64,000 nt of DNA from Acidipila rosea (GTDB lineage: Bacteria; Acidobacteriota; Terriglobia; Terriglobales; Acidobacteriaceae): NCBI RefSeq assembly GCF_004339725.1, contig NZ_SMGK01000002.1, positions 1 through 64,000 of the forward strand, read 5' to 3'. The notes under the pieces were generated by a model, which made no database searches, was not told the DNA's origin, and saw only the letters and a program-made list of their open reading frames with translations. Positions 1 to 8,000 of the stretch are shown here, piece after piece (position 1 is the stretch's first letter; the number at the start of each line of letters is the position of its first letter). A program made the translations under genes and the position numbers.

Positions 1-126
1 CATGACTCCTCCGTTATGTGCCCTCCAGAACGCCCACCGCCCTCAGCCATGCGGCTTCTCGTTGCATCCGCCACATAATGGCCAGCGGAACATAATGCCG
101 ATTATGTGCCCGGGCACATAATCGGC
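1..126 (-). mobile_element. Probable end of a second mobile element inserted in parB
   Basis: ParB-like coding sequence stops abruptly at the edge of a palindrome (97-126). Beyond it, the motif TTATGT/ACATAA recurs at about 14-20, 72-78, 90-96, 101-107 and 115-121 in both orientations. At positions 3-1 an ATG on the minus strand is preceded by GGAGGAGTC, so a gene probably starts here and runs out of the window. Repeat-rich ends next to a leading gene are typical of tyrosine-recombinase elements such as recombinase-in-trio elements. That identity is inference, because the recombinase is not visible. Confidence 0.45.
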
Positions 127-228
127 CAGCTCTTCCAGCTTGGTCTGCTCGAAGGTCTGGCGTGGGTTGGTGGTGGACTCGTGTATCTGGTCGATAGCGA
201 TGTATTGGAATGCGCTGCTGTCCTGCAT
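43..228 (-). pseudogene. parB: Truncated ParB/RepB-type partition protein
   Basis: The start at 228 is preceded by AAGGAGGG. The first 34 or so residues read like the beginning of a ParB/Spo0J nuclease-like domain: IDQIHESTTNPRQTF, then KLEELAD. Homology then ends at the palindrome at 97-126, and the frame runs through foreign sequence to a stop at 43. A ParB protein normally has 250-600 residues, so the DNA-binding part is missing. It lies downstream of the DUF6908 and ArdC-like genes on the same strand. It is most likely inactivated by insertion, with the rest of the gene possibly left of the window. Confidence 0.7.
97..126. repeat. 30-bp perfect palindrome
   Basis: The two 15-nt arms are exact reverse complements (GCCGATTATGTGCCC and its complement) with no spacer. 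The palindrome marks the point where ParB homology ends, and it contains two of the recurring ACATAAT motifs. It is probably a recombinase binding or crossover site at the end of the inserted element. Confidence 0.85.
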
Positions 229-314
229 GGTGCCCTCCTTGTGGGCTGTTGAGGTTGGCGGTGGTGGAGCGCACACGCTGCCCTGTATCCGCTCCGTAGG
301 CGGAGAAACTTGGG

Positions 315-731
315 TTAGGCGTGTTGCTGTCGCTGTCGCTCGAAGGCTTCGGCGAACCCTTGCTGACGCAGGTTCTTGTCCCACAGCTTGGCGAAGCGCT
401 CATGCTGCTCGTGAAGTTGCGATTGATAGCAGTAATTGCCGTCGCGGATAAAACGGCTCCACTGCTCAATGGCGACATAGTCGTTACGCCAATAGAAAGC
501 GTTCAGGTGTGGGCCTCCGGCGAAACCCAACTCGAAACACATCTCCGGGTCACGCATGGTGTCGCCGTTTTGTTCGCCGTAGTGACAGACAGAAATCGCG
601 GGAAGGCCACACGGGCCGGATTCGTCGGTCGCCTCGATCACCAACGCCATGTAGGGCGGATTCTCGATGCGAAGGTGGAGGCGATGGTGCCAGCCTCCTG
701 CGGTCTGGAGAATGCGGATAACGGTGTCCAT
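315..731 (-). CDS. DUF6908-like protein of mobile elements
   Basis: The protein has 138 residues. Its ATG overlaps the stop codon of the upstream ArdC-like gene (TAATG), so the two are translationally coupled. It starts MDTVIRILQTAGGWHHRL and contains ENPPYMALVIEA and CFELG segments that I associate with the DUF6908 family, which occurs beside ArdC and ParB genes in conjugative elements. No catalytic motif or membrane segment is visible. Its role is unknown, probably plasmid or ICE maintenance or establishment. The family name is from memory. Confidence 0.6.
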   Translation of the reverse strand: MDTVIRILQTAGGWHHRLHLRIENPPYMALVIEATDESGPCGLPAISVCHYGEQNGDTMRDPEMCFELGFAGGPHLNAFYWRNDYVAIEQWSRFIRDGNYCYQSQLHEQHERFAKLWDKNLRQQGFAEAFERQRQQHA

Positions 732-1636
732 TAGGCCGCCTCCGCAAGTTGTGCATCGGCCTCGGTGGTCTGCGGCTCCGTAGCCCTGTCTTCGACGGGC
801 GGCTCCAAGGCAGCGAGGATGACGTTGGCGGTCTGCTGCACCACTTCCAAGCTCTCGGCGAGGAGTGAGGCGTTGCCGTGATACAGGTTGATGTAGTCCG
901 CTGAGGCGCTGCCGGTAACGAGACCAATCGCCTTGCCGACGACAAAGGCCACAGCTTCGGCCTCCGTCTCCCGCACGGTCTTAGTGGTTGCGGTACGCCG
1001 CTCGGTCTTGTGCATCATCTCGTGCGCCGCTTCATGCACCAGCGTGGAGAACTCCTCCGCCTTGGTCTGTCCGGGAAGGATGGCGATGCGTCCGCTATAG
1101 CTCATCCCAAGTGCGGGAGCAATCTTCGGGTTGTAGACGATCTGGATGCCCTGGGCTTCGAGGAATGCTGCGAGACGGTCGATGTTCTCGCCGGGGTCGC
1201 CGGAAACCTCGCGCAACTCGGGAAGGTCTACGCCGTTGGTCTGCGAGATGTCGAAGACGTAGGTATTGCGAAAGCCAACCAAGACACGCTCGTTCTGCTT
1301 GGTGATGTCCTTCTGGGCCTCCTCGTCCTTCTTGCGGCGAACGCCGACGATGGGTGCAAGGATGCGAATGCCTTTGGCTCCTGCATTCACAGAACGGCCA
1401 AGGTTCTTCCACGTCCAGAACCCTGCCACACGGGTAGCCGTGGGCATCTGCCGCGCGATTTCCAACACATTGCCAAAGCTGTAGTTATGAAAACGGCTCA
1501 TGGCGGTGAGGTAGTTGGTAAGGGCTTCGGAGTGTCCGGCCTCCAACTGCTCAATCAAGAGCTTGATATTGACGGTGATGAGTTCCTGTTTGGTGGTGGG
1601 CTTCTTGCTGTCGATGTTGGCGGCTGCGTTGCTCAT
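731..1636 (-). CDS. ardC: ArdC-like ssDNA-binding / antirestriction protein
   Basis: The protein has 301 residues from the ATG at 1636, which has AAGGAG nine bases upstream; an in-frame extension to 1783 lacks that support. The N-terminal half (about residues 15-150, with SFGNVLEIARQMPTA and FWTWKNLGRSVNAGAKG) matches the ArdC ssDNA-binding domain. The second half carries a zinc metallopeptidase signature, LVHEAAHEMMH, with a downstream glutamate-rich ETEAEAVAF helix. ArdC proteins protect incoming single-stranded DNA from restriction during conjugation. It heads an operon with the DUF6908 gene and the parB remnant. A hydrophilic acidic tail ends the protein. Confidence 0.85.
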   Translation of the reverse strand: MSNAAANIDSKKPTTKQELITVNIKLLIEQLEAGHSEALTNYLTAMSRFHNYSFGNVLEIARQMPTATRVAGFWTWKNLGRSVNAGAKGIRILAPIVGVRRKKDEEAQKDITKQNERVLVGFRNTYVFDISQTNGVDLPELREVSGDPGENIDRLAAFLEAQGIQIVYNPKIAPALGMSYSGRIAILPGQTKAEEFSTLVHEAAHEMMHKTERRTATTKTVRETEAEAVAFVVGKAIGLVTGSASADYINLYHGNASLLAESLEVVQQTANVILAALEPPVEDRATEPQTTEADAQLAEAA

Positions 1637-2070
1637 GCTGTCTGCTCCTTGGCTCTGGTTTTTGCATTTCCGCGTGGAATCGCGGCATGCATATGCCGAA
1701 CGCCTCCTGGCGAAGGCGGGGGTAGCAAACGGAAAGGTCTTCGAGCGCAGCTTTTTGGGGGGACCGCGTAGCGGGGGAGCCAAAACCCGGAGGGCGAATG
1801 GCCTTGGAGAGCGCGATCGGGGCAGAGCCCCTTAGCGAGGTTTGTCAACCGCATTCGTGCGCGTCAGCGCACAGCAATTTGAGGGTCGCGTTGCGGCAGG
1901 AACAGGCCGCTGAGGAGGGTGGCGGAAGACGCGTAGTGGCTGGAGACAGGTGAGGAGCACAGCTTCTCCCTGCGAGTGAACTAGGCTCTTGGGGAGTTTT
2001 GAAGCCGATGAACATGGCCAACTGCGTTAGGATGGTGCGGTCTTTCTAAACAATTCAAGGTGCCAAACTC
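1637..2070. other. Divergent intergenic region, backbone to cargo
   Basis: These 434 bases separate the minus-strand ArdC operon from the plus-strand cargo, so promoters for both should lie here. A short inverted repeat, CGGCAT / ATGCCG with a 4-base loop, lies at 1683-1698 upstream of the ArdC start and could be an operator. The rest is GC-rich with several short self-complementary stretches. I see no convincing coding sequence. Confidence 0.4.
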
Positions 2071-4053
2071 ATGGGATTTTCCTTTCGGCGCAGTTCCAGC
2101 TTCGGGCCGTTTCGGTTGAATTTTTCTAAATCCGGGATTGGAGCTTCAGTTGGTGTCAAAGGGGCACGTGTCACGCTGACACCGGCAGGGCGTACCTATA
2201 TCACTGTCGGAGCCGGAGGCTTTTCGTACCGGCAAAACCTGCACGCTGGTTATCGCTCTTCACCCGTCAGACCGCAACTGCAGCCCGCGCAAACAGCGCC
2301 CGCCTTGGACGAGATCAAGACCGCGGATGTGGAGGAGCTACGTGAGAGTTCAAAGAGTGAGTTGGTGGAAGATCTGAACCGACGAGCAGCGATGTTCAAT
2401 CCAGCGATCATACTTTTCATCGCAGCGGGAATTCTCGGGCTGATCGGAATGATTACCCTGACAAGTTCGCTTCCTGCTATGCTCCCCGCCCTGCCGGAGA
2501 TCAGTTCGTATTCGGATAGCACGCGGCAGGCGAATATGACCGATGAGTATGCTCTGCTGGTAGCACGATATGGTGAACCCTCCACGGTCCAGATTGCGCA
2601 GGCTGGTTCGACGCCGGTGCGAAATGCTACCTGGGACAGCGCACATCTGACGGTGCGCTTCGTGCCTGTCGGATGTGTCGATGCTTTGCGCTACTTTGAA
2701 GCGCACAAAGATGATCCGCCACCAATCCATGCAACAGGCCGGCGACGAAGTGCCCCGCGAACGGAGACACCGACAGCACCGAGTTGTAACGTCACAGCGA
2801 GCAAGGCATCGACGATCGTTGCCTACGAAGATGCCCAGTCCCATACTCCGATTGATGCGGCAACTGCTGCGGGATTTCTTGCAGGTATCAGCAACCGCTC
2901 GGCGGCAGCTCCGGTAGTGAACGTCTCTACTCCGGTCCTGGTGAAGGGCCGAGCCGCAAAAGCACTAGCACCGCCCCAGAGCTTGGAATACGATCAACCG
3001 ACGTTTCAGAAAGAAGAGCAGCGACTCCGCGAACTTGAGATAACGGGCAAGCTGAATCAGCGGATCGGTGTGGCTTGTCTTGCTGGAGCGGTCTTGTTCT
3101 TGATTCCAGGTGTACTCGTTCATCGGAAGAACCGAGAGAAACGCACGACGCAGCTCATTTACGATCTCTCCGATTCGGCGAAGGCCCTACAGGAAGAAGT
3201 AGAAGGATCGTTGGGCCATCTTGGGCGGTCGGGTGCGATCTGGAGGCTCGATAGTCAATCGGCAATCACGGATTGGAAACGGAACGCGGGCGCCGCATAC
3301 AACGTGCAGCGCGAGAGGATTAGCATGCGTCGATCCACTCCGGCGCGTGTGGAGAGCAACATCGTTCCGCTGTGTCTCGATCTCGGCAAGCTCAAACTGT
3401 TCTTTCTTCCGGATCAGGTACTGTACTGGCAACGAGGAACGTTCGCTTCGATTGACTACAGCGATCTGAAGGTCGCAAGCACCTCGACACGCTTCATCGA
3501 AGAGTCGGTTCAGACTTCCGATTCGCAACAGGTCGGCAACACATGGCGGTATGTACGTAAGGACGGTGGGCCAGACCGCCGGTTCAGCAACAATCGGCAG
3601 CTCCCGATTATGCTCTATGGTGTTGTTCATGCCACGTCTGCTGCGGGACTGAATCTCGTCTTCCATACCAGTCGTCCGGATTCGGCGACCTCGTTCCAAA
3701 CGAATTTCCAGGCGTTCCAGATGAATCGTTCGCGCCACACTCTGCCCGACCCAGCAACCGAGAGCGCGCCAAAGTCCTCAACTCGCGATGATTCCACCGC
3801 TTTAACTTTTCCGACAGACATTGCGCAGGCACTTTCCGTCCTCGGTTTACGCCCCGGATGCACCGCAGAAGAGATCGCTGCGGCATACCGGCACATGGCT
3901 CAGATGTATCACCCCGACAAGACAGCGGGGCTTGGACCGGAGATACAGAAACTCGCAGATCAGCGGATGAAGGAGATCAATGCTGCACATCAAGCGTTGA
4001 AGCGTTTCGACCAGAGCCAGGGCGAAAATGCCTACTCCAACCCTCGTTGCTGA
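2071..4053 (+). CDS. DUF4236 - membrane - DnaJ (J-domain) protein
   Basis: The protein has 660 residues. Residues 1-56 are a typical DUF4236 domain (MGFSFRRSSSFGPFRLNFSKSG at the start). There are two hydrophobic membrane segments, at about 110-135 and 332-352, with a Ser/Thr/Pro-rich region between them. The central C-terminal part holds a domain I cannot name (about 390-560). Residues about 583-650 form a J domain with the HPD motif (MYHPDK, about residue 614), the element that stimulates Hsp70 ATPase. This suggests a membrane-anchored co-chaperone. It is the first cargo gene, and no DnaK lies nearby. Domain identities are fairly secure; the function is unknown. Confidence 0.75.
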   Translation: MGFSFRRSSSFGPFRLNFSKSGIGASVGVKGARVTLTPAGRTYITVGAGGFSYRQNLHAGYRSSPVRPQLQPAQTAPALDEIKTADVEELRESSKSELVEDLNRRAAMFNPAIILFIAAGILGLIGMITLTSSLPAMLPALPEISSYSDSTRQANMTDEYALLVARYGEPSTVQIAQAGSTPVRNATWDSAHLTVRFVPVGCVDALRYFEAHKDDPPPIHATGRRRSAPRTETPTAPSCNVTASKASTIVAYEDAQSHTPIDAATAAGFLAGISNRSAAAPVVNVSTPVLVKGRAAKALAPPQSLEYDQPTFQKEEQRLRELEITGKLNQRIGVACLAGAVLFLIPGVLVHRKNREKRTTQLIYDLSDSAKALQEEVEGSLGHLGRSGAIWRLDSQSAITDWKRNAGAAYNVQRERISMRRSTPARVESNIVPLCLDLGKLKLFFLPDQVLYWQRGTFASIDYSDLKVASTSTRFIEESVQTSDSQQVGNTWRYVRKDGGPDRRFSNNRQLPIMLYGVVHATSAAGLNLVFHTSRPDSATSFQTNFQAFQMNRSRHTLPDPATESAPKSSTRDDSTALTFPTDIAQALSVLGLRPGCTAEEIAAAYRHMAQMYHPDKTAGLGPEIQKLADQRMKEINAAHQALKRFDQSQGENAYSNPRC

Positions 4054-4086
4054 CAGGACAGAACTCGTTTAAGGCTAGAGAAATAC

Positions 4087-4305
4087 CTACCTAGGGATCG
4101 CTGGCGAGCTGTAATCCTTCAGCATCTGAGGTTGGCCGCCATCATTGCGCGTCAGCTTGGCTTCCAACGTGGTCCGAATGCCAAGGCACGCATAGAAGTT
4201 TGAGCCATCCTCAAAGTCAATGGCGATCTCGGGGCCATCACTCCCGTCTTCGTACAGGGTGACCGATCGGACGACCTTCCCGGCGAGGTCTTTACACTCG
4301 ATCAT
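4087..4305 (-). CDS. Small hypothetical protein
   Basis: The protein has 72 residues if started at the second ATG (4305). That start has GGAGGA seven bases upstream, whereas the first ATG (4311) abuts the same ribosome site. The sequence is acidic and soluble: MIECKDLAGKVVRSVTLYED, then AIDFEDGSNFYACLG. No family is recognised. It is transcribed away from the XRE regulator at 4427 and towards the DnaJ gene. The strong ribosome site supports it as a real gene. Confidence 0.5.
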   Translation of the reverse strand: MIECKDLAGKVVRSVTLYEDGSDGPEIAIDFEDGSNFYACLGIRTTLEAKLTRNDGGQPQMLKDYSSPAIPR

Positions 4306-4426
4306 GGGCATTCCTCCGCACCATCAGGCAACAACGTACGCTTAGGGCGTTGACTCCCGAATGCACCGGAGCATATCACACTCATCGTGTGTAGACTCAT
4401 AGTGGTCAACGGCCAAGCATTAGGGA

Positions 4427-4648
4427 GTGCCCAAAGCGTCCCCTAAGTCGCTCTTCGGAAAAGCCGTTCGCGCGTTGCGCGAGGAGCGTGGGTACTCGCA
4501 GGAAGATTTGGCTGAGCGTGCCGGTCTGCACCGAAACTATGTCGGTGGGGTGGAACGGGGAGAGCGGAATGTAGCGTTGGAAAACATCGTGAAGCTCGCC
4601 GGTGCTCTCTCGGTGAGAACCCGCGATCTCTTCGACTCGTTACCCTAG
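4427..4648 (+). CDS. Small XRE-family HTH regulator
   Basis: The protein has 73 residues and is almost wholly a Cro/C1-type helix-turn-helix: FGKAVRALREERGYSQEDLA, then HRNYVGGVERGERN. The annotated GTG start has AGGGAG immediately before it with no spacer, so the true start is uncertain. The size and fold resemble controller proteins of restriction systems. It lies about 350 bases upstream of the large DUF4011-helicase-Vsr gene and is divergent from the small gene at 4087-4305, so it probably controls one or both. Confidence 0.75.
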   Translation: MPKASPKSLFGKAVRALREERGYSQEDLAERAGLHRNYVGGVERGERNVALENIVKLAGALSVRTRDLFDSLP

Positions 4649-4697
4649 CATCTCCACGCAGTGTATGGCCGCATCGATCTAATTCTGAAGGGCATAA

Positions 4698-4970
4698 TCC
4701 ACAATTCACCGCACAAAACGCTACGGGCTGCGCGTCAAGGGTAACGACGTGCAAGTGTCGGAGTGGCCGTGCTCTGTCGAGCACAAGGAAGGCTTCTCAC
4801 TGTCGCTGCGGCTGGGTCTGGGGTATGTGGACGGTGTGCGAAAGCAAAGTGCGGAAGCGATCGTCTCCGCTCGCACTCAAGGCCATTTCCACTCTGGCGA
4901 TGATCTCGTGCAGAGAGTGCCCAAACCTCCTTCCACAATCCACTTTGATCTGACCCCCGAAGTACCATAA
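4698..4970 (+). pseudogene. dnaE2: Remnant of error-prone DNA polymerase DnaE2 (ImuC)
   Basis: The frame opens after a stop at 4695 and reads RYGLRVKGNDVQVSEWPC, then LRLGLGYVDGVRKQSAEAIV and FHSGDDLVQRVP. This matches the short segment of DnaE2/DnaE alpha subunits around the helix-hairpin-helix region (pattern: DV..SEW.C, LRLG..YV.GLR, AI..AR, F.S..DL..RVP). Similarity ends near 4928 and the frame stops at 4970. Only about 75 of roughly 1,000 codons remain, so this is a decayed fragment between the XRE gene and the Hhe-like gene. Identification is from motif memory. Confidence 0.6.
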
Positions 4971-5001
4971 ACTTCTCGGATAAATTAGCTGAGCTGCAAC
5001 G

Positions 5002-8000
5002 ATGGTCAACGCGAACCCCAGCACCCAGACTCGTGTCTCTTCCTCGAACCGCGACAAGGTGCGCGAAGGGCTAGAAAAGCTGCGTGTGCGCCTTCTTGAC
5101 CTCACCAGCCGCAACAAACTCATAAGCTTTCGCCACGGCGCCTCGACGGTCCGAATCGTGAATGCGGACTTGGATGAGCTGTACAGCCGTTTGACGGTTG
5201 GGCAGAAATTGGCCTTTCAGTACGTTCCTGAGCCGACGCGGGAGGAAATTCAAGAACGGGGGGAGAGGCCTAACCCTCGTCACTATGCAGAAGAACTCGG
5301 TTGGTCGGTGAGTTTTGATCTTGCGGTCGGTAAAGGCCGGGCAGATGTTCTTTGCGCCCTGCACTACAAAGAGGATTTCGAAACCCTTATTCGGAAAGTC
5401 GCAACGACGGCCAAGACAGCCCTCGACGAATCGGGCACAAACCTTCTCCATCTCGTCTTCGGATTTTTAGAATGGCGAGAATCGGACGATTCCACCCAGG
5501 TGCGGCACGCTCCGCTCTTGGTAGTGCCGGTTCGACTTCTACTGCCCAAGGCAGCTCAGGCCGACAGGGCGATTCAGATTTACTACGACGATGGGGACGC
5601 CCTGATGGCGAACCTGTCTTTGGTGGAGAAGATGAGGCGGGATTTCGGAATCGAAATTCCAACCCTCAGTGAGGGCGAAGCACCAGCTCACTACTACGCT
5701 CGCGTGCAGCAGGCTATTGAACACAAACGCGATTGGCGTATTTGCAGGCAGATATCTGTCGGACTCCTTAGTTTCGCGAAGCTCCTCATGTATCTCGATC
5801 TCGACATGGAGCGTTGGCCGTCGTTAGGTGAACATGATCGCCTCGTCGAAATGTTCGCTTCTGATCGCACCGAAGGAATGTCTTTTGCAACGGAGTACGA
5901 ACTCGACGATGAGGTGAAGAGGGTTACCATCCCGAACCTCATCTGTGATGCCGACAGTTCGCAGCACAGCGCACTTGTCGATGCGATACACGGCAAGAAC
6001 CTAGTGATAGAGGGTCCGCCCGGAACGGGCAAATCTCAGACGATCACGAATCTGATCGCTGCGTTTTTGGCCCAAGGAAAAAGAGTCTTGTTCGTCGCGG
6101 AGAAGATGGCCGCGCTCGATGTTGTGAAACGAAGACTCGATCAAGCGCATCTCGGCGACTTTTGCTTAGAACTACATAGCCACAAAACGAACAAAGTCGC
6201 GCTGCTGAAATCAATCGAGCGTAGGATCGCCGCTCATCAAAGCTTTAGCCAGCCAAGTATTCTGGCGAGCCGCCAATCCATGCTGGATAGCCATCGGGGC
6301 GAGCTGATGCGCTATGTGAAGTTGCTCAATCGGCCTTATGCGGGAATCGCACGAAGCCCCTTCGAGATTATTTGGGCGCGCGACTCTGTCCGGCGGACAA
6401 TCAGCGATTCAACTATCGAGCCAACAGGCGTCGCCTTCCCGAATAGCGAGTCGTGGACGTCTGTTGAATTCGAACAACGCAGAGATGCGGTCTCCATTTA
6501 CCAGGCACATATCGAACGTTATATCGCGGCCGGCGGAAGTACCGTAAGGGAGAGTAATCCGTGGGCATGGCTTCCGAACCATGACCTCGACCTGTTCGCT
6601 CAAGAAGAGTTGCCGAAGCGTCTGCAGACTCTTCGGGATCTCTGCCAACGGCAGTTGGAGCTTGTGGAATTGTTCGATCGGAAGTTTGGAGGGATCAGCA
6701 ACCATCCAGAAGCCTGGTTACGAGATCTGACTGGCTGGTACGAGTCGTTGCCCGTCTCTTCGAAAATCACCCACTCATCCATTTTTGGAAATCTCAAGGA
6801 ACCTTCTTCACGCGATTCAGCCATAGAGTTTTGCGAATCTGTCGAGACATACGTTGCCGCGAAGGCTGCCCTTCCTCAATGCGATCACTTGCTTGATACA
6901 GATGCAGTGGAACTTATTGAACTCAACTGCGAGAGAGCGAAGGCTCACGGCTATACGAGCTTCACGCTTACGTCCCTGCGTGCCGTCATCTGCCTTGTGC
7001 AGACCGCACGACAACAGAGCATTGTGGCAGAACGAGCCATCGAAGAGTTCTCACAGATGCTCGGTGTTGCCGGCGAATTCTCATTTCAGTGCTTGAGCGA
7101 TATCGCCCAAGGACGCACATTGATTCTTGAAACCCCGGTTGACGTTCTGCATCTCCGCGGAGCCGCATTCGAGCAAGAGGGCTTACTGCCACGTTTGCGG
7201 AAAGCGAAGTCTGAAGCGTCGGAACTGCTTGGTCGATGCAGCCAGCTCGCGTCTACGCTGGACTTTGGAACCTCCCATTCAATGTCAGATCTACAGAGCG
7301 CAGCATCCACCCTTGAGTCCACTCCGTGGCTCTTGCGGTGGTTTAGCTCTAGCTATCGAAGGGCGAAAGGGATCTTCCATTCCGTGTCGAGAATTCGCGA
7401 AAAATGCAGCAATGACCAAATGTGTGGTGATCTGCGACGTATTGTGGAACTGAGGCGGAGTATAGATGTCTTCTCGGATCGCTACCAAGGATTGGTCTGG
7501 GAGGACTATCGCGGAATCCAAACAGATTGGGACGCTCTCATCCGGCTGGCTGAGTGGTACGAAAGCCTTGCTGTTCGTCTGGCAGAGCATTCACGAATTG
7601 CGCGGGAGATTCGCCAAAGTCTGCTCACGCTCCCAGCCACACGTCTCAAGAGCGTGATCGCATCCGTGAGCAGCGGCACGGCAGAAGGACCACATCTCGA
7701 ATCACTTGTTTACTCGCTAGAGAAGCTTCATTCTTTACTGCCATGGATCCACTTCGATCGTCAGTTGACCCCGATCAATGACTTCTTGCAGCAAGCCGAC
7801 GAATCAGCGACAGTTGGCAAGAGTGTTTTGGAAGCGGTACTAATTCTTGGAGTTCCTGATGCGACCTCAGATAGAGACCTGAGTGTCTGGGTCACCGAAG
7901 CACGGCGACTTCGCGAAGTTCGTACTTCACTTCAAATGGTCAATAGACCGGCCGAAGTCCTTGGTGCAGCCTTTCAAGGGTGCGAAACCGACACCTATCA

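Noticed and set aside
1010-1771. Plus-strand open frame opposite the ArdC-like gene
   Set aside because: No ribosome site or homology pattern; the ArdC-like frame is well supported.
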